The position numbers were made by a program, and so were the translations under genes. Of a stretch of 34,334 nucleotides of DNA, positions 1-7,075 are shown piece by piece. How positions within the stretch are numbered: position 1 is the stretch's first letter; each line of letters begins with the position of its first letter. The notes below the pieces were generated by a model that saw nothing but the letters and a program-made list of their open reading frames with translations, was not told where the DNA came from and made no database searches. This DNA is from Acidobacteriota bacterium (GTDB lineage: Bacteria; Acidobacteriota; Terriglobia; UBA7540), in the NCBI GenBank assembly GCA_003165315.1, contig PLSX01000098.1:1-34334 (forward strand), written 5' to 3'.

Positions 1-336
1 AATAAGAAGAGCGGGAGTTTGGAGCACATTCCCCAAGGCGGTGCGGCCACGAAAAACGCAGGCGCACGCAAATCAGCACGCGCTATCGCCCCAAACATGA
101 GAAACAACCGCTCAGACCATCCCAAAGGATCAGGAAACGCGGTGTCTGTCCCCTTCCTTTGTGAGGTTTGTAGCACCTGCTACTGAATAGTTTGCTGATA
201 TCTGCTAGGGTGGAGCTGGCGTCAAGAAACCGCGTGGGTGGCGATCCAGGTTGCACCTGTTCAGCGAGTGAGACGAATCCCGATAACCCGGGCTGCTTCA
301 ACAAGGTCCGGCAATTCCAAGTCTGGAGGCAAGATC
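1..336. other. Left-edge stretch with no supported gene
   Basis: I see no convincing coding sequence here. The open frames on both strands have low-complexity or shadow-like translations and no Shine-Dalgarno sequence. The only notable sites are a GTGTCTGTCCCC motif near 141-152, a type of short word often dispersed between genes in soil bacteria, and the ribosome-binding site of the next gene at 325-329. Confidence 0.5.
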
Positions 337-741
337 ATGGTAATTATTCCCAAGCACGTTCAGGACTTTCTGCCGGGCAAGCTGGCATGGGTGGCAACCG
401 CCTCCCGCGAGGGGGAGCCCAACTGCACTCCCAAAGGGTCTCTCAAACTGGTGGATGAGAATCACGTGCTTTTCGCCGACTTGTTTTCTCTCAAGACCAG
501 AAAGAATCTTCTCGAGAACAGCAAAGTTGCTGTCACGGTGGTGGACGCAGCTACGGCCAAGGGCTACCAGCTCAAAGGAATTGCCGAAATCATAACGTCT
601 GGCCCCTTGTTTGAAGATACCAGCAAACAGCTCAAAGACGCTCCCATAAGCTTGCCGCCTCTGCACCACGTCGTGAAGATCACCGTGGAGGCAGTCTTTG
701 ACCAGTCCGTCGGCCCCGAGGCAGGCAAGCAAATCGCCTGA
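337..741 (+). CDS. Pyridoxamine 5'-phosphate oxidase-like FMN-binding family protein
   Basis: A 134-residue protein of the PNPOx-like split-barrel fold. The N-terminal part, with residues like LAWVATASREGEPNCTPKG, matches the usual opening of this family, in which a first strand reports on flavin binding and is followed by 'G.PN..P'. It is followed by VLFADLFSLKTRKNLLEN, the typical 'D....KT..Nl..np.va' segment. The family includes small flavin or heme-binding cytosolic proteins and many of unknown substrate; I cannot assign a reaction. The ATG at 337 is preferred over the longer frame from 238 because GGAGG lies at 325-329, seven bases upstream, and the extra N-terminal residues look non-coding. 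It appears monocistronic and is followed by a strong inverted repeat at 821-861. Confidence 0.85.
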   Translation: MVIIPKHVQDFLPGKLAWVATASREGEPNCTPKGSLKLVDENHVLFADLFSLKTRKNLLENSKVAVTVVDAATAKGYQLKGIAEIITSGPLFEDTSKQLKDAPISLPPLHHVVKITVEAVFDQSVGPEAGKQIA

Positions 742-812
742 ATGCGCGCGGCAGGGTGCGAACTTGGGCACCCGCATAGGGTTGGAATGAGCGGGTGGCC
801 CGGAGGTCTGGT

Positions 813-886
813 AGCGGCGTAGCGAAGAGTCATTCGGCTCGGGGCCGAATAACTCTTCGCTATCTTTCCCCTCGCACCCCGCTCGG
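813..886. repeat. Palindromic intergenic repeat, copy A (REP-like)
   Basis: The 18-base arms 821-838 and 844-861 form a hairpin with one G-T mismatch and a five-base loop. The right arm and its tail (844-886) match 1532-1572 with only a few substitutions and a short gap. The leader 813-824 is identical to 1408-1419 in copy B. The element lies directly before the ribosome-binding site of the next gene (GGAGGA, 885-890), so it may sit in that gene's 5' untranslated region. It could also act as a bidirectional terminator, but there is no uridine tract. Confidence 0.7.
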
Positions 887-896
887 AGGACAGGGA

Positions 897-1373
897 ATGC
901 TGGAGTTTAAGATTGGAAAGGACGTGTTGAAACGCGAGGCGAAATTTAGGCTGCTTTCCTGGGGCACAGTATTGATCATGTTATTGGGCGGGGTAGTTCT
1001 CCTCGCCCTTCGTGTTTCCGGGCACATAAGTGACAGCTCGAATCTTGGCGATGTGGTTGTACTGATGATCGTTGGCCCAGCTGTCATTGCCATTGTTCTG
1101 GCTCCTCGTGAGGGCCAGCGCCGGGTCGAGCGTAAGATGGTGTTTGCCCTCGATGACACGAGAATTGTCAGAAGGATGCAAGGACATCCCGATATAGAGA
1201 TTGCCTTCTCTGAAATTGAAACTTTGAGAGAGGAGCTGAGGTGGTTGGTCATCACCACCGCTGAGCCACGCAGAAAAATTGCAGTTCCAAATGATGTTAA
1301 CGGATATGAACTGCTTCGCGCGGAACTCGTCAAGCACCATCCTACCTCTGCTCGCCCAAGAATCGGGAAATGA
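897..1373 (+). CDS. Small membrane protein with two helices and a cytosolic PH-like domain
   Basis: A 158-residue protein of unknown function. After about 18 polar residues there are two hydrophobic segments (roughly residues 20-40 and 50-68, the second beginning with DVVVLMIVGPAV), then a soluble domain of about 90 residues with alternating beta-like segments. In it, FALDDTRIVRRMQGHPDIEIAFSEI resembles the bacterial PH/YcxB-like pattern in which two helices precede a small beta domain. This resemblance is a visual impression, not a search result. The ATG at 897 is chosen over the frame start at 795 because GGAGGA at 885-890 is well spaced and the extra residues are encoded by the palindromic repeat. 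It is isolated, with repeats on both sides. Confidence 0.7.
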   Translation: MLEFKIGKDVLKREAKFRLLSWGTVLIMLLGGVVLLALRVSGHISDSSNLGDVVVLMIVGPAVIAIVLAPREGQRRVERKMVFALDDTRIVRRMQGHPDIEIAFSEIETLREELRWLVITTAEPRRKIAVPNDVNGYELLRAELVKHHPTSARPRIGK

Positions 1374-1403
1374 CGCGCCCGTCCCGGGTTAATTTGGTTA
1401 GGC

Positions 1404-1458
1404 GGCCAGCGGCGTAGCGCTGAGTTATTTTTCTCCGAGAAAAATTACTCAGCGGTAC
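1404..1458. repeat. Palindromic intergenic repeat, copy B
   Basis: Arms 1418-1434 and 1438-1454 pair over 17 bases with one mismatch and a three-base loop (CCG). The 12-base leader AGCGGCGTAGCG at 1408-1419 is shared exactly with copy A (813-824), but the arm sequence differs, so the family looks mosaic. It lies between the stop of the plus-strand membrane-protein gene and the end of the minus-strand oxidoreductase gene and could help terminate transcription from either side. Confidence 0.65.
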
Positions 1459-1495
1459 GCGTTGTAATCGAAATCGCGATCTGATTCATTTGCGG

Positions 1496-1584
1496 GCACG
1501 GGGAAAGTACCGCACAGTCATCCGTCTCGGAGCCGAATGACTCTTCGCTACCTTTCCCTGCGCACCGCTCGGCGCGTAAGCGCC
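1496..1584. repeat. Palindromic intergenic repeat, copy C, with a GTAA-loop hairpin
   Basis: The segment 1532-1572 is a near copy of 844-886 in copy A. The upstream part 1496-1524 is a decayed inverted match of 1533-1562, so the copy was probably a full palindrome once. Immediately after it, 1571-1575 and 1580-1584 form a five-base-pair GC stem closed by a GTAA tetraloop. It ends 23 bases before the stop of the minus-strand oxidoreductase. Confidence 0.6.
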
Positions 1585-1607
1585 CTGCCCCCACGAAAAC
1601 AACCCGC

Positions 1608-2756
1608 CTACTGCTCATCCTCGGGGCGGGTGTGGTCGTGCACGCGATGGCGCGCGGGCGTAGACCCGGAGTTTTCAAGCCTCAAATCGAGGGGATGAAA
1701 GCGTGAGGCGACCTTGACGGCCGCCCGTTCGTGCGCGGCCTGCTTTGCCGCTTCGATGACTTCCAGAAGATGAATGTCATGCGTGAGGTCGGCGAGCGGC
1801 GCACGGCCTTCGACCAGCGACATCACCAATTCGCGCAAGCCATCCGCCCAGTGCCAGGTGGCTTCAATCGGTTCATATTCCTCCCAGCGCCCGGCTTCAT
1901 TGCGCCAGATCTCAAAACCGCGCGGGTCCCAATCGTCACCCAGCAGATTGGCCGTGCCCTCGGTTCCATAAAGTTCCAGCCCCGGCCGCCGGTAGCGCTG
2001 GATGGCGTTGCTGGAGACGATCGAAGACAATGCGCCGGATTCATGGCGCAGGATAACGTGGGAAACGTCCGGGTCCGGGCGATTGATTACCGCGTCACCA
2101 ACAATTCGGGGGGACACTGCCGTTCCCTCCGCGGAAAGAACCTCGGCAACCGGCCCCAGCAGCGCCGTGAGGCTCTTCAGGTTGTAGATCCCCTTATCCG
2201 ATAGCGGACCTTCCCCGCTCTGGTGATGCCAGACGACGCGCGACCCGGCGTTTCCATAGAGTCCACGTGCTGAGTGGATCCGGCCAATGGCTCCCGCGTG
2301 AATGTGGCCCCACAGAGCGCGAAAGGTGGGCGCAAGATGGACGAAGGGAGCGGCCAGCAGGAACAATCCCTTTGCCGCAGCGAGATCAGCCAGTTCCCTC
2401 GCCTGTGCGGCGTGAAAGGCCAGCGGCTTTTCCACCAGGACGTGCTTGCCGTGTTCAAGCGCCAGCCGGGTGAGATCGTAATGGCTGTCAGGCGGGGTGA
2501 TGATCACCACGACCTTCGCATCGGATTCCACGACTTCACGTGGTTCCACCACCAGCTTCATGCCGGGCCGGTGCGCCAGCAGCGATGGCCAGTTCTCGCG
2601 CCGCCGCCCGCATACTGGCCCGGCAATGCAAAGCCCCCGCACCACCAGCTTATCCAGCACCCCCAGGTAAGCCCAAAGCACGCTGCCCGCGCCGATGAAG
2701 CCGACACTGATGGGCGTACGTTCTGCGCCGGATGTCCTGTGTTCGTTCCCGCTCAT
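1608..2756 (-). CDS. Gfo/Idh/MocA family oxidoreductase
   Basis: A 382-residue cytosolic NAD(P)-dependent oxidoreductase. The N-terminal Rossmann fold shows VGFIGAGSVLWAYL (residues 18-31) and the family's EKP motif at about 109-111, with the lysine expected to act in catalysis. The substrate region has GPLSDKGIYNLKSL where many members have a D.G.H..D signature. The histidine is replaced by tyrosine, as in the glucose-fructose oxidoreductase branch of the family. The family oxidises or reduces sugars, inositols or their derivatives; the substrate is not readable here. It is the last gene of the long minus-strand run and is separated by a palindromic repeat from the EamA pair. The ATG at 2756 has no well-spaced ribosome-binding site; AAAGGAAAG lies about 16 bases upstream, so the start is slightly uncertain. 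Confidence 0.85.
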   Translation of the reverse strand: MSGNEHRTSGAERTPISVGFIGAGSVLWAYLGVLDKLVVRGLCIAGPVCGRRRENWPSLLAHRPGMKLVVEPREVVESDAKVVVIITPPDSHYDLTRLALEHGKHVLVEKPLAFHAAQARELADLAAAKGLFLLAAPFVHLAPTFRALWGHIHAGAIGRIHSARGLYGNAGSRVVWHHQSGEGPLSDKGIYNLKSLTALLGPVAEVLSAEGTAVSPRIVGDAVINRPDPDVSHVILRHESGALSSIVSSNAIQRYRRPGLELYGTEGTANLLGDDWDPRGFEIWRNEAGRWEEYEPIEATWHWADGLRELVMSLVEGRAPLADLTHDIHLLEVIEAAKQAAHERAAVKVASRFHPLDLRLENSGSTPARHRVHDHTRPEDEQ

Positions 2757-2825
2757 AGAATTTGCGCTCGCTTTCCTTTGGTGGTTCGAGTGTCCTGAGT
2801 CAGGAGTCCGTTGCTTATTCTAGAA

Positions 2826-2954
2826 CCCCCTCCCCCCGACCCCTCTCCCCCAAAGGGGCGAGGGGAGAGTTGATTTCACTACCCTCGCCCCCTTGGGGGA
2901 GAGGGTGGACCGCATCCGGCGTTTTCATCAGCCGGGGCGGGACGGGTGAGGGGG
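2826..2954. repeat. Dispersed C/G-tract palindromic repeat, copy 1
   Basis: A highly structured element: CCCCTCCCCCCGACCCCTCT at the left, TGAGGGGG at the right, and inner arms built from CCCCAAAGGGGCGAGGGG and CCCTCGCCCCCTTGGGGGAG. The interior segment CATCCGGCGTTTTCATCAGC at 2912-2931 occurs identically in copy 2 near 22617-22636. Any reading frame through it encodes only repeat-derived proline/arginine/glycine peptides, so I do not call a gene. The element fills most of the gap between an oxidoreductase and the downstream half-size transporter gene. Confidence 0.75.
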
Positions 2955-3037
2955 TCGTCCCGGGCATGGCCTGGACGGCCATGTCACATCCCAGCTTCAG
3001 GCTTCGTCACGCTGTAAACACTTAATTCAAAAACGCC

Positions 3038-3496
3038 CTACGCCGCCTTCGGCAGTTCCACGGCGGCTTCGGCCTTCGCCGGGGTTTCAAGCGACATCAA
3101 AACAGCGGCAACGACCGCAAGGATAATCCCAACCCAGTGCAACGGGCTCACCCTTTCGCCCAACAAAGCCACGGCAAGAAGAACCGTGAGCAGAGGGTAA
3201 AGCGCGGTCAGGGGCACGGCGATGGAAGCCTTGGCGCCGCTCTCCAGCGACATGTAGAGGAACAGCGCCCCCAGGCTGTTGGTGATTCCATCCAGCGTGC
3301 CAATGATCATGTCTTTGGGCCCGAGATTCGTGAGGTGCGTATGGATCACCAGCAGCGGGAGGATTACAACGTAACCGATGCGGTCCCAGATCAGCACCGC
3401 GTCAGCGGAGATGCGGTTGGTGGTGACCTTCTGGAGCAAGCCGACGATCCCCCACAGCACCATCGCGACGAGTGAAAGCATCAACCAGTAAGCCAT
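3038..3496 (-). CDS. Half-size EamA/DMT-superfamily membrane protein (second of a pair)
   Basis: A 152-residue integral membrane protein with about five hydrophobic segments, one EamA repeat instead of the usual two. The opening WLMLSLVAMVLWGIVGLLQK and the motif SIAVPLTALYPLLTVLLAVALLGERV are typical of the drug/metabolite transporter superfamily ('P...l.Pl.t.l.a...l.E'). The C-terminus is a short charged and alanine-rich tail. It starts nine bases after the stop of the partner gene, with AGGA overlapping that stop region, so the two are almost certainly co-translated. Small DMT proteins encoded side by side usually form heterodimers of opposite or dual topology. The substrate is unknown; the genomic context suggests a methylated or amino compound. 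Confidence 0.85.
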   Translation of the reverse strand: MAYWLMLSLVAMVLWGIVGLLQKVTTNRISADAVLIWDRIGYVVILPLLVIHTHLTNLGPKDMIIGTLDGITNSLGALFLYMSLESGAKASIAVPLTALYPLLTVLLAVALLGERVSPLHWVGIILAVVAAVLMSLETPAKAEAAVELPKAA

Positions 3497-3505
3497 GGTG
3501 AATCC

Positions 3506-3934
3506 TCACATCGAGAGAATGACGATCGCCACGAGCGCTAGAAACAGTCCAAAGAGCTGCACCTTGTTCAGTTTTTCCTTGAGAATGACGACGGCAAGGA
3601 TGACCGTCAACGCCGGGTAGAGCGAGGTGGCGGGGGCAATCAGGGAAGCTTTGCCGGACTTCATCGCCGCGAAAAAGGCGAGCGACCCGAGCGCGGCAAG
3701 AATGCCCATCAGGACGGAATAGCCGACGCCCAGCTTATCCGTGGCAATCCGGAATTTGATTCGAAACGCGCACACCACGGCAACAGGGACCATGCCAAGG
3801 GTAAAGAAGATCTGCATCTGCGACGGGGATATGCGGTCTGAACCCACCTTGCCGAGAAAGCCAAAGATGCCCCACCAGAGCAGCGCGATGATGGCGTAGA
3901 TTAACCATTTTGGAAACAGTTTGAGTTTTTCCAT
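3506..3934 (-). CDS. Half-size EamA/DMT-superfamily membrane protein (first of a pair)
   Basis: A 142-residue integral membrane protein with about five hydrophobic segments. It opens with WLIYAIIALLWWGIFGFLGK and carries SLIAPATSLYPALTVILAVVILKEKLN, the conserved EamA half-repeat motif. It is clearly homologous in layout to the next gene but differs in sequence, as expected for a two-subunit carrier. An AGGAG sequence sits about eight bases upstream of the ATG. It follows the MttB-like methyltransferase gene by 43 bases, so the transporter pair and methyltransferase probably share a transcript. Full-length DMT carriers have ten helices and about 300 residues; the two subunits together make up that size. 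Confidence 0.85.
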   Translation of the reverse strand: MEKLKLFPKWLIYAIIALLWWGIFGFLGKVGSDRISPSQMQIFFTLGMVPVAVVCAFRIKFRIATDKLGVGYSVLMGILAALGSLAFFAAMKSGKASLIAPATSLYPALTVILAVVILKEKLNKVQLFGLFLALVAIVILSM

Positions 3935-3977
3935 TATAGGCTCCTTGCTTTACGGCCGCGGCACGACACTGTTGCGC

Positions 3978-5459
3978 TCACGCCGCCAGGTCCATCGTGG
4001 CTTCCTTCACCACTTCGTCAATCTCCGCCACCTGGTCAGGTGTCAGAATGGGTTCGCTTTCCATCGCGGTCAATTCACGAACTTTTGCGGCGGCACGCTT
4101 TTCAAACCGCTCGCAATCCAGGCTGTCACCCACTCCCCACGACTTGGCGTCAAAGAACGGCGAGAGCAACTCCACGTCGCGAAAGTGCGAGACCGTGTGC
4201 GGGTGATCGTAAGTGTGGCCGTTGAATCCAACCGCCTCCACCACGTCAAGCGCCAGCGTATCCTCATTCACCTCAATGCCCCGGATGGCCTTGCGAATGA
4301 AGCGGGCGATCTCATTGTCAATCACCAGCTGCTGGGGCGAATAGGTGACGCAGTTCTCAAGTTGCCCCACGGTGCCAAAGCCGATCGCTCCCGACATGAC
4401 GGCCACGTACATCGTCATGGCTTTTTCCACACCGGCCTGGATTCCCGGCACGCAGGCATCCGTTTTGCCGCCATGAACGCCGGAGGGGCAGCCGTAATAC
4501 TCGGAGACAAGCTGCACGCGGGCGGAGAGCAGCGGCATGCGCTCCGCCCCCGCATAGCCAAAGTGCATTGAGCGCATATCGCAGAAGCCCGGCGTCAGAT
4601 CGACAGTCATGGTGGCGTTCGGGTCCACGGCGTATCCCAGCACCAAGCCCCCCAGCGTCTCGGCCACGCCCACTGCCAGAACGCCTGCCGCGGTCATGGG
4701 AGCAGTGGCGCCGCCGTTGGGCATGGTGTCAAGGCTTTGGGGAAGGCCGAGTTCCAGATGGGCCAGCATCACGTCTGCCATCACCGCGTCAAAACAGAGT
4801 GGCGTTCGCGCCTCCGCATATCCCACCAGGATCGGGTTGTGCCGATGTGCCTCGCGGCCTCCGGCAACAATCTCACCGATGCGGGCAACGTAACCCACAT
4901 CCTTGCGCTGGAATGTTTCTATGCCGCCATATTTGCGCGTAGCTTTCACCAATTCCGCCGCCATCACCACGGGCCGGATTTCCACCGGAACATCCTGGGC
5001 GGAGATGGGCAGGCCCGTGTAGGCAATCTGGTCGAGCTTGTCCGCCAGCTTCAGCGCCTGGCGAACATCCTGCAAGGTGGCGGGGCGCCGGGGGCTTTCA
5101 CCATCCCAGATGAAAACGCAGAAGCCGCCAGCGCTGACGGCAAAATCGTCATAAACGCGGAACGGCTGCGCCTCAAACTTCACCTGCGAATACCGCACGG
5201 ACATCCGCTTGGGCCAGCGGTTGGCATCTGCGAAGTTGTGCCGCATGCGTGCCACGGCGCCTTCCACCACGTCGGCGGGGAATTTGGCGATGCGGCGATC
5301 CATGTCCACCTGACAACCCGCGTCGCGCAGGTATTCCAGAGCTTTGGTGTGGTCAATGCACATTCCGGTGCGCTCCAGAATCCGCAGCGCTGATTTGTGG
5401 ATTGCGTCCAAATCCTCGCGGCTCAGATATCGAAGGGGCTCAAGGGCTGATGTTTTCAT
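3978..5459 (-). CDS. MttB superfamily methyltransferase, non-pyrrolysine type
   Basis: A 493-residue cytosolic protein of the trimethylamine methyltransferase (MttB) superfamily. Recognisable segments are LSREDLDAIHKSALRILERTG at the N-terminus, PNGGATAPMTAAGVLAVGVAETLGG at about 247-271, and GGKTDACVPGIQAGVEKAM at about 330-348. True trimethylamine enzymes have an in-frame amber codon read as pyrrolysine near this last region; this frame is uninterrupted. Characterised non-pyrrolysine members demethylate quaternary amines such as glycine betaine, proline betaine, carnitine or gamma-butyrobetaine and pass the methyl group to a corrinoid protein. No corrinoid protein or reductive activase is encoded in this window. 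The ATG at 5459 is preferred over a GTG at 5480 because GAGG lies nine bases upstream. Neighbours are a class III aminotransferase upstream and the EamA pair downstream. Confidence 0.88.
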   Translation of the reverse strand: MKTSALEPLRYLSREDLDAIHKSALRILERTGMCIDHTKALEYLRDAGCQVDMDRRIAKFPADVVEGAVARMRHNFADANRWPKRMSVRYSQVKFEAQPFRVYDDFAVSAGGFCVFIWDGESPRRPATLQDVRQALKLADKLDQIAYTGLPISAQDVPVEIRPVVMAAELVKATRKYGGIETFQRKDVGYVARIGEIVAGGREAHRHNPILVGYAEARTPLCFDAVMADVMLAHLELGLPQSLDTMPNGGATAPMTAAGVLAVGVAETLGGLVLGYAVDPNATMTVDLTPGFCDMRSMHFGYAGAERMPLLSARVQLVSEYYGCPSGVHGGKTDACVPGIQAGVEKAMTMYVAVMSGAIGFGTVGQLENCVTYSPQQLVIDNEIARFIRKAIRGIEVNEDTLALDVVEAVGFNGHTYDHPHTVSHFRDVELLSPFFDAKSWGVGDSLDCERFEKRAAAKVRELTAMESEPILTPDQVAEIDEVVKEATMDLAA

Positions 5460-5526
5460 GATTTTGGACCTCACGTTCACTATGGAATGAATACTGAAGA
5501 ATTAAAAACTGAAGTACGGCTTGATT

Positions 5527-5541
5527 TTTCCCTATGGGAAA
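5527..5541. promoter_or_regulatory. Perfect TTTCCC-TAT-GGGAAA inverted repeat, candidate operator
   Basis: A symmetric 15-base site with six-base arms lies in the 142-base gap between the aminotransferase and the MttB-like gene, about 70 bases upstream of the methyltransferase start. Its position suits a regulator site for an internal promoter. I found no second copy at the other gene starts here, so the function is only suggested by symmetry and position. Confidence 0.3.
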
Positions 5542-5601
5542 CTGGATTGATCCGCCCGGGCTTGAACGGCAACCTGAGGGGTATCCTGGCGAAATCTTTG
5601 G

Positions 5602-6975
5602 TTACGCCGCGCCCAACACCTCGTCCACGGCGGCTTCGAACACCTGTAAGGATTCACGGAGCGCGTCTTCCGCGATGGTCAGGGGCGGAGCGATCTTGAG
5701 GCATTCGCCACCGGCGGCGACGGGCGCGAACATCAGCACTCCTTTTTGGAAACAGGCAATATTGATGCGCAATGCCGTATCGGGATCGGGAGTCTTGCTG
5801 CCTGGCTTCACCACCTGGATTCCCGCCACCAAGCCTTTGCCCTGAAGGCATCCCAGCCTCTCGGGGTACCTCTGCTGGATTCGCCGCAACTCAGGAATCA
5901 GGATTTCTCCCATACGCGCGGCGCGTTCCGCCAGGTTTTCTTTTTGGATCAGCTCCAGGTTCGCCACCGCCGCGGCCACCGGCAGGGGTGATCCCGAATG
6001 GGTTGAGGTCATGGAGCCGGGCGCGTAGAGATCCATAATGTCTTCGCGTCCAATGACGGCAGAGATGGGCAACGAGGAAGAGATGCCCTTGCCGCAGGCG
6101 ATCAGGTCAGGGCGCACGCCGTAATGCTCAAAGCCAAACATCTTGCCGGTGCGGCCAAAGCCCGCCTGCACCTCGTCATAACACATCACGATGTCATGCT
6201 CGCGGCAGAGCATCTGCAACCGCTGCGCATACTCAACCGGCAGGAAATCCGGCCCGCCGCCCTGATAGGTTTCCGTCATCACCCCGGCAATCTCCTGCGG
6301 CTTCACGCCCTTTTCCCCGAGAGTGGTCAGGAACAGATCGAACGAGATGTTTTCGTTCTTGTAACCATCCGGAAACGGTACCTGCAGAAAGGTGCGATCG
6401 CGATCCACCATCCACGCTTTTGCCTTTTCCGAACCACCGGCAAGTTGAGCGCCCATGGTGCGACCGTGAAAGGCGTAGTTGAAGGTCACGAAATACTTCT
6501 TGTGCGCGCCGTGTTTGGCGAGCGCATAAGTCTTCGACAACTTGATGCAGTTCTCCGTAGCTTCGCTGCCGGTACTCATTAGGAAAACACGATATTGCTG
6601 CGGGTCTGGTGAGAGGGCGCGAAGCATCTCCGCCAGGCGCGCCCGCTTTTCGTGTACGAACACGTATGACGCCAGCAGCCCGCGGTCAATCACCTCGCGC
6701 AAGGCGTCACGGATCTCCTTGCGCCCATGCCCGGCATTGGTAATCAGCACGCCGCTGGACCAGTCAATCCAGCGGTTGCCCCAGCGGTCACTGACGGTAA
6801 AGTCTTCTGCCTTGTCCCAAACAATGGGAGGCTGGCCCATCATCGAACGGGGCTCCGACTCCTGCAACGCGGCAAAGATCGGCAGGGATTCCGGCACCGG
6901 GATCGCCGTCTTGATGCTGCGGTATTTGGTTTCAACCTTCGGAACGTCAAGGGGAGTTAGGTCGTAGATTGCCAT
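5602..6975 (-). CDS. Class III pyridoxal-phosphate aminotransferase
   Basis: A 457-residue fold-type I, class III aminotransferase, full length for the family. Visible motifs are STGSEATENCIKLSK (134-148), FNYAFHGRTMG (165-175, aromatic residue plus histidine near the cofactor ring), CYDEVQAGFGRTG (265-277, D267 expected to pair with the pyridine nitrogen) and CGKGISSSLPISA (294-306, K296 the Schiff-base lysine). Family members act on omega-amino groups such as 4-aminobutyrate, beta-alanine or taurine, mostly with 2-oxoglutarate or pyruvate as acceptor. The gene lies just upstream of the MttB-like gene, so a demethylated amino acid could be its substrate; this is inference. The ATG has GGAGA about seven bases upstream. 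The exact substrate cannot be read from the sequence. Confidence 0.92.
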   Translation of the reverse strand: MAIYDLTPLDVPKVETKYRSIKTAIPVPESLPIFAALQESEPRSMMGQPPIVWDKAEDFTVSDRWGNRWIDWSSGVLITNAGHGRKEIRDALREVIDRGLLASYVFVHEKRARLAEMLRALSPDPQQYRVFLMSTGSEATENCIKLSKTYALAKHGAHKKYFVTFNYAFHGRTMGAQLAGGSEKAKAWMVDRDRTFLQVPFPDGYKNENISFDLFLTTLGEKGVKPQEIAGVMTETYQGGGPDFLPVEYAQRLQMLCREHDIVMCYDEVQAGFGRTGKMFGFEHYGVRPDLIACGKGISSSLPISAVIGREDIMDLYAPGSMTSTHSGSPLPVAAAVANLELIQKENLAERAARMGEILIPELRRIQQRYPERLGCLQGKGLVAGIQVVKPGSKTPDPDTALRINIACFQKGVLMFAPVAAGGECLKIAPPLTIAEDALRESLQVFEAAVDEVLGAA

Positions 6976-7005
6976 TTTAGGTCTCCAACGGGCAGTGATT
7001 TGGGG

Positions 7006-7075
7006 CTAGTGGGTAGTGGCTAGTAAGGCCGCCCTCAAGGTGGCTCTACTCCAGCCACGAGGCACTAACCACTAG
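7006..7075. repeat. Imperfect inverted repeat overlapping an oxidoreductase stop codon
   Basis: Arms 7006-7024 and 7057-7075 are inverted copies over 19 bases with about three mismatches (core CTAGTGG.TAGTG). The right arm contains the TAG stop of the minus-strand oxidoreductase gene (7072-7074), so the stop codon is supplied by the repeat. The hairpin occupies most of the gap before the aminotransferase gene and may be a processing or attenuation structure, or an inserted small palindrome. Confidence 0.45.

Noticed and set aside
2762..3025. An 87-codon plus-strand frame
   Set aside because: It runs through the dispersed C/G-tract repeat and its translation is repeat-derived (PSPRPLSPKGARG type). 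There is no ribosome-binding site.
3978..5459. A pyrrolysine-containing trimethylamine methyltransferase
   Set aside because: The frame has no in-frame amber codon in the active-site region and no pyl genes are present, so the non-pyrrolysine branch fits better.
5487..5699. A 70-codon plus-strand frame starting between the aminotransferase and MttB-like genes
   Set aside because: The first 30 codons look fair, but there is no good ribosome-binding site and the second half is antisense to the aminotransferase C-terminus.
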